This document shows positions 30,671-36,418 of a DNA stretch of 36,746 bases, in pieces. Within the stretch, counting starts at the first letter, position 1; the number at the start of each line of letters is the position of its first letter. The position numbers and the translations under genes were made by a program. The notes below the pieces were generated by a model, which saw nothing but the letters and a program-made list of their open reading frames with translations, did not search any database and was not told where the DNA came from. The stretch is from a virus: positions 1-36,746 of IMG/VR virus record IMGVR_UViG_3300031576_000190; one strand, 5' to 3'.

Positions 30671-31105
30671 CTATTTCAGATAAGGCAGGCACAAATCGAT
30701 CACCCGCCGGCAGTCCTCCGGGCCGAACATCCCGATATGGCATTCATCCGGATGGATATTCATGGCCGTGCTGAGCCATCTGTAGGCCGCGCTGCGCGCC
30801 TCGCTCCATAAGGCTCCCCGATCCACCTTCCGCCTCCAGAGGCTGTCCAGGCAGGCGTGAGCCTCGATCTTCAGCTTGCGGAGCTGCTCATTGGCCAGCC
30901 GTCCCAATGCCTTATTCGTCCCTTTGTGACAGCCCACCCATGCCTGGCAGGGAGCACAGAGATAAAACTTCCGCCCGTAATCGCGCCCGGCTCCGTAGAT
31001 GGTCTCGCTATTCACCAGTTGCGTCGGATTCTCACAATAGGGGCAGCGCAAGCCGGAGCGGATCAGCATCTTCATATCAGCGATGGTTGGTTCCTGGTCG
31101 GTCAT
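30671..31105 (-). CDS. DUF3268-type zinc-finger protein
   Basis: 144 residues from the ATG at 31105 (MTDQEPTIADMKMLIRSGLR). CPYCENPTQLV and FYLCAPCQAWVGCHKGTNKA give the two Cys pairs plus CxH of the PF11672 (DUF3268) zinc-binding domain, followed by GRLANEQLRKLKIEAHACLD and SLWR. Found next to phage replication genes; probably binds DNA or RNA, exact role unknown. Longer starts at 31159 (MYQHRDDIEG) or 31261 exist, but the latter adds an unlikely hydrophobic leader in AT-rich DNA. Confidence 0.82.
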   Translation of the reverse strand: MTDQEPTIADMKMLIRSGLRCPYCENPTQLVNSETIYGAGRDYGRKFYLCAPCQAWVGCHKGTNKALGRLANEQLRKLKIEAHACLDSLWRRKVDRGALWSEARSAAYRWLSTAMNIHPDECHIGMFGPEDCRRVIDLCLPYLK

Positions 31106-31159
31106 GCCATCAGGCTTAAGGGAGATCGGACCTTCGATATCATCCCGGTGCTGATACAT

Positions 31160-31362
31160 GCATATCATATTTCCAAATAAATCCATAACAAGTAGAATAA
31201 TGGCTATGTCCATTAAGTTGAGACAAAATAAAGGTTTTCCCATCCTTTTATTGATTTCCAAATTTCTTCCATTTGTATAAATGTGGTCGCCCCTACGGTA
31301 GAAGGTTCATCACTCACCCCGTTAAGGGAAGGTGCGTCTACTTTCAGGGCGTTGTTATTTTC
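31160..31362. other. Non-coding spacer (A) at the edge of the AT-rich small-gene stretch
   Basis: No convincing gene. Holds CCGTTAAGGG, the same CGTTA word found in the other spacers of this stretch. GC content rises again below about 31140. Confidence 0.4.
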
Positions 31363-31554
31363 TTATGATACCACGAAGTGAGTAATGAACAGAACAAAGA
31401 TAATCAATTTAAGGACAAATTCATGATAACGATGTAATGTTCCGACCATCTGCTTGTGATAGCTGGCGTTCTTGATCGTAATCAGAAAATCCTTAATCTG
31501 GTCAAGCGTTGGCCTCTCTCCGATCCGGGAGATGATCAAGGTTAGACAACTCAC
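31363..31554 (-). CDS. Small protein with C-terminal membrane helix
   Basis: 63 residues, GTG start at 31554. Reading from TLDQIKDFLITIKNASYHKQ to a strongly hydrophobic ending (LKLIIFVLFITHFVV). The first 18 codons overlap the 54-residue gene in another frame, so the true start may be further in (ATG in QMVGTLHRYH). Membrane-tethered microprotein; no family recognised. Confidence 0.45.
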   Translation of the reverse strand: MSCLTLIISRIGERPTLDQIKDFLITIKNASYHKQMVGTLHRYHEFVLKLIIFVLFITHFVVS

Positions 31555-31666
31555 ATACGTATGCCTCGTTGAAATGGCATAATTCCTTAGTGTTAATTCT
31601 CTCTTGAATGATTCTGATTTCGTTGCTCCTTTCTTTTAACCATACGTTAGTGGCAAGTTTGCTCAA
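31502..31666 (-). CDS. Hypothetical 54-residue protein, TTG start
   Basis: Starts with TTG at 31666, overlapping the stop of the 71-residue gene as TTGA. Product (m)SKLATNVWLKERSNEIRIIQ, then ERINTKELCHFNEAYVCELS and a short acidic/basic tail. The composition is protein-like: an amphipathic helix followed by a Cys/His-containing turn. Too short and with the wrong start codon for most callers. Its first seven codons are identical at DNA level to those of the 19-residue frame at 31954, through a 24-bp repeat. Confidence 0.6.
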   Translation of the reverse strand: MSKLATNVWLKERSNEIRIIQERINTKELCHFNEAYVCELSNLDHLPDRREANA

Positions 31667-31670
31667 TGTT
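31647..31670. repeat. 24-bp direct repeat, copy 1
   Basis: Plus-strand core GTTAGTGGCAAGTTTGCTCA, identical to copy 2 at 31934-31957. Copy 1 covers the stop of the 71-residue gene and the start of the 54-residue gene. Confidence 0.9.
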
Positions 31671-31878
31671 CCCATTGATTTTTACCACAGTTATTACATT
31701 TGCCGCTTGTGTCCATTCCTGCCATATAGGAAGAGCAAACCTGACTACTAACAATGTGTTTACGCAAGGCTTCATTCAGTATTTCAATTAACTTTCCTTG
31801 TCGTTCAAGTTCTTGTCGCATCTTAGGTATTAAATCTTCTAAATACTCTAATCTGCTTTCATGTGTTGGTACTGGCAT
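31663..31878 (-). CDS. Coiled-coil protein with C-terminal zinc-knuckle-like motif
   Basis: 71 residues. Begins MPVPTHESRLEYLEDLIPKM followed by a helix (ELERQGKLIEILNEALRKHI) suited to a coiled coil, and ends with CNNCGKNQWEH, a C-x2-C...H ending that with the earlier Cys residues could hold zinc. No family recognised. It lies in the AT-rich small-gene stretch. Confidence 0.65.
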   Translation of the reverse strand: MPVPTHESRLEYLEDLIPKMRQELERQGKLIEILNEALRKHIVSSQVCSSYMAGMDTSGKCNNCGKNQWEH

Positions 31879-31894
31879 ATAATTTCAATTTTAG

Positions 31895-31954
31895 TTATTC
31901 GTTAATAAATCGCCCTGCGTAAACACAGTAACCGTTAGTGGCAAGTTTGCTCAA
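31895..31954 (-). CDS. Possible 19-residue peptide, TTG start
   Basis: MSKLATNGYCVYAGRFINE from a TTG five bases after the YopX stop. It shares its first seven codons with the 54-residue gene through the 24-bp repeat. It could be a coding remnant or part of a non-coding recombination-type repeat. Confidence 0.3.
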   Translation of the reverse strand: MSKLATNGYCVYAGRFINE

Positions 31955-31957
31955 TGG
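31934..31957. repeat. 24-bp direct repeat, copy 2
   Basis: Exact copy of 31647-31670, here in the spacer just after the YopX gene stop. Confidence 0.9.
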
Positions 31958-31958
31958 T

Positions 31959-32348
31959 TTAATTTTTTCCATCGCACACATCAGAGTTCTCAAATATGTT
32001 TCCTTTAATTTCATCGCTTCCTTCGCACGTTTCAATACCTGAATCAAACATTACATATCCCGCTCCTCCTTTCCACCTCACATAAAATTTGCCTTTTCTA
32101 AATCTTACATCGCCAGTTGTTGAAGTATCTTTTCTGTAAACAATATCACCCTCGTAAATCTCTTTACCGTTTTTGTCCTTTATGCCTGTATATTGCATCA
32201 ATTCCCATTGTCCAGTTGGGTAGTGGCTAAATCCTACTGGAATACAAAACGGATAAAACTCCCTTTTCTCCCATAATGTTTCATCAGAACTATACACCAT
32301 CTCAGCAAACTCTGAATGCCACGCTCTAAATTTTATTTCTCTATTCAT
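31959..32348 (-). CDS. YopX family protein
   Basis: 129 residues from the ATG at 32348. Opens [20 protein letters not shown], then [20 protein letters not shown] and ends with EIKGNIFEN, the three signature blocks of the YopX domain (PF09643). YopX proteins are common in phages and prophages; their function is unknown. A longer start at 32393 would include an unlikely hydrophobic leader. The gene lies in AT-richer DNA with unusual codon choice against the phage core, suggesting recent acquisition. Confidence 0.88.
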   Translation of the reverse strand: MNREIKFRAWHSEFAEMVYSSDETLWEKREFYPFCIPVGFSHYPTGQWELMQYTGIKDKNGKEIYEGDIVYRKDTSTTGDVRFRKGKFYVRWKGGAGYVMFDSGIETCEGSDEIKGNIFENSDVCDGKN

Positions 32349-32407
32349 ATTTTTGTTTTTTAAATCCACGCTAAAAATTAAACCACTAAGCAAATACTCG
32401 GAACGTT

Positions 32408-32433
32408 ATAAGCAAAATTTAAACCCCTCCAAC
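32408..32433. repeat. Left inverted repeat flanking the 109-residue gene
   Basis: TTATAAGCAAAATTTAAACC(CC) on the plus strand; pairs with the right copy at 32786-32809 at 20 of 22 positions. It includes the stop codon of the gene. Confidence 0.6.
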
Positions 32434-32748
32434 GCTCGGATTAGATTTCAAAAATGCCTCTAAATATTTGTGCAAGTAAGCTGCCTCTTTTCTATCCATT
32501 GTAAAGTTTAATGATATTGCTTGGGTATTTCCATCTTCATCTTTTGCTGGGTCATCCCACATTTTATTATTAATTGAAAAATCAATTTCGGGATTATACT
32601 GTTCGTCTTGGCTTTCCGATATAAAGATGTCAGCTGTCATTTGCACAAATGGAAAATCTCGTCCTGTCGTTTCACGCTTCCTTTCAAAGTGATTGTAAAA
32701 TGTTGGTGAAGCAATGTAAACTTTTTGAGTAAAGAATTTTAATGTCAT
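32419..32748 (-). CDS. Hypothetical 109-residue protein
   Basis: Begins MTLKFFTQKVYIASPTFYNH, with PFVQMTADIFISES and a helical C-terminus (MDRKEAAYLHKYLEAFLKSN). No family recognised. It is alone between two AT-rich spacers and is flanked by a 22-bp imperfect inverted repeat, unlike its tightly packed neighbours elsewhere in the genome. Confidence 0.7.
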   Translation of the reverse strand: MTLKFFTQKVYIASPTFYNHFERKRETTGRDFPFVQMTADIFISESQDEQYNPEIDFSINNKMWDDPAKDEDGNTQAISLNFTMDRKEAAYLHKYLEAFLKSNPSVGGV

Positions 32749-32785
32749 CTTTTTTTATATTTATAGTTAATAATGCCCTCGCAAA

Positions 32786-32809
32786 AGGGGTTTAAATTCA
32801 GCTTATAAT
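32786..32809. repeat. Right inverted repeat flanking the 109-residue gene
   Basis: GGGGTTTAAATTCAGCTTAT(AA) on the plus strand, the inverted partner of 32408-32433. Confidence 0.6.
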
Positions 32810-32869
32810 ACTGTATTGTATGCCATTGTGAAAAACAACGGCATACAATACTTTTTCGTTATGCGTCAT
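32798..32869 (-). CDS. Possible 23-residue peptide
   Basis: MTHNEKVLYAVVFHNGIQYS and three more residues. The ATG overlaps the stop of the 96-residue gene as ATGA. The same DNA forms a strong hairpin (GTATTGTATGCC with GGCATACAATAC), so it may instead be an RNA structure or a recombination site. Confidence 0.4.
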   Translation of the reverse strand: MTHNEKVLYAVVFHNGIQYSIIS

Positions 32870-33156
32870 TGCCCTCCTGTCCGCATTACATCGTCTAACT
32901 TTTCAGCCAATCTATCACGCTCTTTTTCTGCTTGTGTGTATCTCTGCTTTCCATAAAGCCCCTGCATATATTCTACCTCGTCCATAAATTCCTGCAAGAG
33001 CAACGAACGCATAACATCGGGTTGGACAAGATTATTTTTTACTACTTCTAACGCTTTATTAATTCCGTCTATGAAGCCAATACACTCATCGGATGTATGT
33101 TTCTCTTTTACATAGGCATCTACCAACGCTTCTTGTTGTTCTTTTGTAATTAGCAT
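32866..33156 (-). CDS. Hypothetical 96-residue helical protein
   Basis: Begins MLITKEQQEALVDAYVKEKH, then CIGFIDGINKALEVVKN and a charged coiled-coil ending (QAEKERDRLAEKLDDVMRTG). First gene of the AT-rich stretch. A similar 'KEQQEALV.AYV.E.H..DEC.GFIDG' opening occurs in small phage proteins, as I recall, without known function. Confidence 0.72.
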   Translation of the reverse strand: MLITKEQQEALVDAYVKEKHTSDECIGFIDGINKALEVVKNNLVQPDVMRSLLLQEFMDEVEYMQGLYGKQRYTQAEKERDRLAEKLDDVMRTGGQ

Positions 33157-33177
33157 TTTATTTAATTTTAATTGTTT

Positions 33178-33354
33178 CTATCCGTAAAAAATAACCTCGC
33201 CAACCCGTAGCCGTTCCTCCGCAATCCTCCACCCATCACAAGCCATAAGAGCCGTTTCCTGGATCTTCACCCGGATCACCCTTTCCCCTTTCTCAGGGAT
33301 ACAAAGCTGCTGAGCGTGTTTACGCCGGAAGAAGACAGGGAGCTGGTTCTCCAT
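33178..33354 (-). CDS. Hypothetical 58-residue protein
   Basis: Begins MENQLPVFFRRKHAQQLCIP, then EKGERVIRVKIQETALMACD and GWRIAEERLRVGEVIFYG. Looks like a small beta-barrel or regulator-type fold. It starts twelve bases after the ATPase stop and has the GC content of the phage core, marking the last core gene before the AT-rich stretch. Below the length limit of common callers. Confidence 0.72.
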   Translation of the reverse strand: MENQLPVFFRRKHAQQLCIPEKGERVIRVKIQETALMACDGWRIAEERLRVGEVIFYG

Positions 33355-33365
33355 CGTTTTTTTTG

Positions 33366-34730
33366 TCAGGCATTGGCTGTAGTTTTAGTTTGTAAATAAT
33401 CCGGCATCAGCTCCACGCGCAGCTCCTCCGTTCCACGCTCCACCTGCTCCATGATCACCTGATATCCGCAGGCGGTGGCGGCCTTCTGCAGCTCGATCAG
33501 CTTACCCATCCCGAAGCTCTCGCCTCGTTCCACGAACAGCACGTCGGCCAGTGATTTGTCTGCGCCTGCTTTGGTCGCCTGCCGCTTGGCAATGAGCAGC
33601 CGGATATCGAATTCCATGATCTCACTGGTAGAAAGCTGATCCGGATGGATGAGTTTGCCGTTGTAGTAGGCATTGTTCTCATCGAAGCTCAGGCCTTCGA
33701 TCGGACTGTGCATGTCGCGGATGGCATCAGCGATGGCCTGCTTGCTGCTATCATGCAATGCTGTTAGTTCACCTGATCGGTCCTTATGCTGGCTCAGCTC
33801 CGTGAGTGATCCCTGCAATCCCTTCGCCCTGTCGATTATCTTGTTGGTTTCGATAGCCTGGCTCAGCTCCTGCTCCAGCGCTGCGGAGGTGATCTCCTTG
33901 TTCGATCCCAGCCATTCACTGGCTTGTATATTGAGTTTGTCCAGCTCGGCGTTTTCCCTTCTAATTGATTCGATCTTCAGCTCCAAGTTGCGGATCTCGG
34001 TCTGGTTCTTTTGGATCTGATGTCCCCGGTCTCCCAGCCTGCGATCCACATCAGCGCGTTTGGAGTTATGCTCATGCGCTTTGGCGATCTGCGTCTGCAG
34101 GCCGCCAATATCGATATTCTCCTGCGCTCCATACTTTTCCACCAGCTCGCGGTCCATGCCCTGGGTGGCGATCCATCCTTCGAGCCGCTTGATTTCCCTG
34201 TTCACTTCGGTGCGCTCCGCATAAGCCTGCGCTGCCTTATTCTCAAAAAGCTCCAGCGCCGTGCGCGTCTCATCATCCAATAATCCACGCAGGATCTCCA
34301 GTTGCTGCTTACGTCCTTTATCCGTGCGGCTCAATTCAACGAAATCGTATTCCAATTCTACCTCCCCGGCAATGGTTCCGATCACCGTCTTCTTGGTTTC
34401 CTTAAAACCGTTGGGTGCTTTTACTTCCACTCCGGCGCGCTCCGATCCGTCCTTGTCTTTTTTTACGATGAGCTTGAAGGTATATTCGCTGCCTTCGATT
34501 GGCTGCGCATTCTCATATTCGGCCAGCGCGATCTCTACCTCGGCCTTGTCCTGCCCCTGGCGGATGGCTCCGGGTCCGAGTTCTCCGCAGAGCGCGGCCT
34601 TGAGGCCTTTGATGAAGTTGCTCTTGCCTTTGGTATTCTCGGCCAGCAGCAGGATATTGCTGCCGGCGATCTGCTTCTCCATATCCGGCACATTGCGGAA
34701 GTTGAAGAAGCGTACTTTTTGGATTTTCAT
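33366..34730 (-). CDS. SMC/RecF-like ATPase
   Basis: 454 residues. MKIQKVRFFNFRNVPDMEKQ is the usual RecF/SMC opening; LLLAENTKGKSNFIKGL is the Walker A (residue 30 is Ala where Gly is usual). Residues 165-320 are a coiled coil with a hinge-like middle. The C-terminal lobe has LSTSEIMEFDIRLLIAKR (signature-like) and ADVLFVERGESF in the Walker B place, with Glu-Arg-Gly-Glu rather than Asp-Glu. No SbcD-type nuclease is next to it. It follows the ssDNA-binding protein gene, so a role in recombination or DNA-end handling is likely. Confidence 0.82.
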   Translation of the reverse strand: MKIQKVRFFNFRNVPDMEKQIAGSNILLLAENTKGKSNFIKGLKAALCGELGPGAIRQGQDKAEVEIALAEYENAQPIEGSEYTFKLIVKKDKDGSERAGVEVKAPNGFKETKKTVIGTIAGEVELEYDFVELSRTDKGRKQQLEILRGLLDDETRTALELFENKAAQAYAERTEVNREIKRLEGWIATQGMDRELVEKYGAQENIDIGGLQTQIAKAHEHNSKRADVDRRLGDRGHQIQKNQTEIRNLELKIESIRRENAELDKLNIQASEWLGSNKEITSAALEQELSQAIETNKIIDRAKGLQGSLTELSQHKDRSGELTALHDSSKQAIADAIRDMHSPIEGLSFDENNAYYNGKLIHPDQLSTSEIMEFDIRLLIAKRQATKAGADKSLADVLFVERGESFGMGKLIELQKAATACGYQVIMEQVERGTEELRVELMPDYLQTKTTANA

Positions 34731-34755
34731 TTGGGTGATTTTTTAAAGATGAAGA

Positions 34756-34782
34756 TCCGGCGCCCGTACTTATCGCGCCGGA
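34756..34782 (-). promoter_or_regulatory. Hairpin between ssDNA-binding protein and ATPase genes
   Basis: Perfect 8-bp arms TCCGGCGC and GCGCCGGA with an 11-base loop. No T-run on the minus strand, so it is more likely an attenuator, RNA-processing site or 3'-end stabiliser than a terminator. Confidence 0.55.
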
Positions 34783-34795
34783 CCATTGATGGTAT

Positions 34796-35401
34796 TCAGA
34801 ACGGCATGTCATCCGTCGGCGGGATGGCCGGGGTGTAAGTCACCTGCGCTACCGGCGGCGGTGGAGGAGGTGGCGCCTGCTTCACCGGCTGCGCTGCTCC
34901 CGGGACGGCGAAGGGATCGCCTCCAATGTAAAGCGCCTCCAGATGGATGGGCGTCTTTACGAAGGCTGCCCTTGCTTCCGCACCCAGCTCTCTGGGCGGC
35001 ATGCCCAGCACCTGGTATTCGGTGTCCATCTTCACTCCTTTACGGATGATCTTGAAGTCATACTTAAAAGGATTGCCCCATTGCGGATCGCGGCTGTAGG
35101 CGGTGATAGCCTCCTGGATCGTAGCCTGTGTGATCTCCAGCACCTGCATGGTTTTCGTGGCGTAGTTGTAAACTTTCATCGCCCAGAAGTGCCTGACCGG
35201 TTTGGCGGGATCGATCGGCGCCGCAGGTTTCTCACCAATGGCGAAGCGCAGAGGTTTCTTGTCTTTCCAGTCCATCCATCCGAGGATGGGCTTGCTTAGG
35301 ATGCGGAATTGATTCTCGCCATCGGCGAATTTCATGTAATTGCCTCCGGTGGTGGGCGGCTCATAGTTAGCCGGCACGAAGCTGTCGTTGTTGGTTGTCA
35401 T
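34796..35401 (-). CDS. Single-stranded DNA-binding protein
   Basis: 201 residues. N-terminal region with NYMKFADGENQFRILSKPIL and GWMDWKDKKPLRFA, middle beta-barrel-like region, Pro-rich linker (KQAPPPPPPP at about 174-184) and an acidic tip PPTDDMPF. A disordered linker ending in an acidic tail with a terminal Phe is the hallmark of phage and bacterial SSBs that recruit partners by the tip. It should coat ssDNA in replication and recombination. The start overlaps the 54-residue gene by 35 bases. Confidence 0.88.
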   Translation of the reverse strand: MTTNNDSFVPANYEPPTTGGNYMKFADGENQFRILSKPILGWMDWKDKKPLRFAIGEKPAAPIDPAKPVRHFWAMKVYNYATKTMQVLEITQATIQEAITAYSRDPQWGNPFKYDFKIIRKGVKMDTEYQVLGMPPRELGAEARAAFVKTPIHLEALYIGGDPFAVPGAAQPVKQAPPPPPPPVAQVTYTPAIPPTDDMPF

Positions 35402-35531
35402 TGTTTTGGGTGTTTAGGTTTGATTGATTAGGATTTTCTTCGTCCATGTGAAGCAGCAGCGGATCGTTGTCGTCCGGGTGGTTCGTCACCCACTCCCGCA
35501 TCTGCTCAAATATTTCTTTTGCTCCGCTCAT
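35367..35531 (-). CDS. Hypothetical 54-residue protein upstream of ssb
   Basis: MSGAKEIFEQMREWVTNHPD, then DNDPLLLHMDEENPNQSN and a Gln/Asn-rich tail. The ATG overlaps the preceding 18-residue frame by ATGA. The last eleven codons overlap the ssb start in another frame. No family recognised. Confidence 0.6.
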   Translation of the reverse strand: MSGAKEIFEQMREWVTNHPDDNDPLLLHMDEENPNQSNLNTQNNDNQQRQLRAG

Positions 35532-35584
35532 GCCTTGTCATCTTCGGCATAGGCGCCGTCGTCCTGGTATTCATCCTCGTCCAT
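35528..35584 (-). CDS. Possible 18-residue acidic peptide
   Basis: MDEDEYQDDGAYAEDDKA. Starts three bases after the preceding stop and overlaps the next ATG as ATGA. Ten of 18 residues are acidic, as in DNA-mimic tails. It may be a true microprotein or only a coupling ORF. Confidence 0.4.
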   Translation of the reverse strand: MDEDEYQDDGAYAEDDKA

Positions 35585-35587
35585 TGT

Positions 35588-35815
35588 CTATGCTTTGAAG
35601 ATTTCGCGCACTCCTTTGGCCAGCGCCATGTCCGCCTTGCCCTGCCTGATCAGCTCGTTCACCTTGAGCGCCTTCTGCGCCAATGCAGAGATGATCTGCG
35701 GCTTGGTAATGCGCTTGCCCTGCCGGCGCTCGTATATCTTGACATCCTCCACCTGGCAGTCGGCCTCGATCGGCAGCTCGATGTTGTAGGAGATATTCCT
35801 GGGTAGGTTGCTCAT
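35588..35815 (-). CDS. Hypothetical 75-residue protein
   Basis: MSNLPRNISYNIELPIEADC then a helical part (KPQIISALAQKALKVNELIR). The ATG at 35815 is used because the -7 box at 35831-35838 overlaps a more upstream start at 35833. Ribbon-helix-helix or similar small regulator layout is conceivable (short strand then helices), but not clear. First gene of the ssb transcript. Confidence 0.72.
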   Translation of the reverse strand: MSNLPRNISYNIELPIEADCQVEDVKIYERRQGKRITKPQIISALAQKALKVNELIRQGKADMALAKGVREIFKA

Positions 35816-35830
35816 GCGGTTTGGTTTTGG

Positions 35831-35838
35831 CAAATATA
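35831..35838 (-). promoter_or_regulatory. -7 promoter box TATATTTG before the ssb gene cluster
   Basis: Exact consensus match 16 bases upstream of the ATG at 35815, in a very AT-rich stretch after the zinc-finger gene. Confidence 0.7.
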
Positions 35839-35855
35839 ATGAATTATGATAAATG

Positions 35856-36149
35856 TTATTTTTTATTTTTTTCGTTGTTAATAACTTTCTCCACCTGCTC
35901 CGGCCACAGTTCCCGGATGAGCTGCATCAGCGCCCGGGTCTCTGCATAGATCTCCTGTCCCTTGATATATTCAATGGCCTCCTTCATGGTCATTGCCTCC
36001 CGGCAGTCGTCGCAGATATGGTCCATTGTCAAGCGCAGCTGACGGATCATCGTCTCAATCTTCGGCTCTTTGCAAAAGTCGCACATGATGCGCGGCTGAT
36101 GGCGGTCATTGTGCTTATCGTACTGACTGAATTCCATGTTCTCGTTCAT
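35856..36149 (-). CDS. Zinc-finger protein, 97 residues
   Basis: CDFC at about 23-26 and CDDC at about 46-49 form a four-Cys zinc ribbon with a 19-residue spacing; a helical C-terminal half follows (MKEAIEYIKGQEIYAETRAL) and a Lys/Asn-rich tail. The start follows the previous stop by one base; a Met at 36137 is a second choice. Small four-Cys proteins early in phage genomes are often host or phage transcription regulators; no closer assignment is possible. Confidence 0.75.
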   Translation of the reverse strand: MNENMEFSQYDKHNDRHQPRIMCDFCKEPKIETMIRQLRLTMDHICDDCREAMTMKEAIEYIKGQEIYAETRALMQLIRELWPEQVEKVINNEKNKK

Positions 36150-36150
36150 C

Positions 36151-36345
36151 TCAGTTCTCGTTAAATATCATATGCCGCTGCTCCTGGCCGTGGATATGCT
36201 GCTTAAAGCGCAGCAGACCGGCTCTCAGGCGTGGCCGACAATACAGGTTCTTAAAGACCGGAGAGGGCATCTGCTCATGGACATTTGCAATGAGCAGCGC
36301 ATGGGCGATGAGCCGGTAGATTGATTTATCGAAGGTGATTTTCAT
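36151..36345 (-). CDS. Hypothetical 64-residue protein
   Basis: Begins MKITFDKSIYRLIAHALLIA; basic and helical, with several His and Arg residues near the end (GLLRFKQHIHGQEQRHMIFN). No family recognised. It begins the early gene cluster downstream of the pentapeptide gene, after a 73-base spacer with C/G-rich hairpins. Confidence 0.68.
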   Translation of the reverse strand: MKITFDKSIYRLIAHALLIANVHEQMPSPVFKNLYCRPRLRAGLLRFKQHIHGQEQRHMIFNEN

Positions 36346-36418
36346 GATTGAGTTTTTTAGCCCTTTCGGGGAGAGGGAGGAAAACCCTCCCCCCGACCCG
36401 GAACGAGCAGAACCGGGT
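36346..36418. other. Spacer between pentapeptide gene and early genes with two hairpins
   Basis: Plus-strand ACCCGG...CCGGGT (36396-36418) and GGGAGG-AAAAC-CCTCCC (36375-36391). Neither is followed by a T-run on the minus strand, so termination after the pentapeptide gene is not proven. Confidence 0.4.

Noticed and set aside
31106-31261. N-terminal extension of the DUF3268 protein with a membrane-like leader
   Set aside because: The extension is in AT-rich DNA past the GC boundary, and the zinc domain normally starts close to the N-terminus; the ATG at 31105 (or 31159) is preferred.
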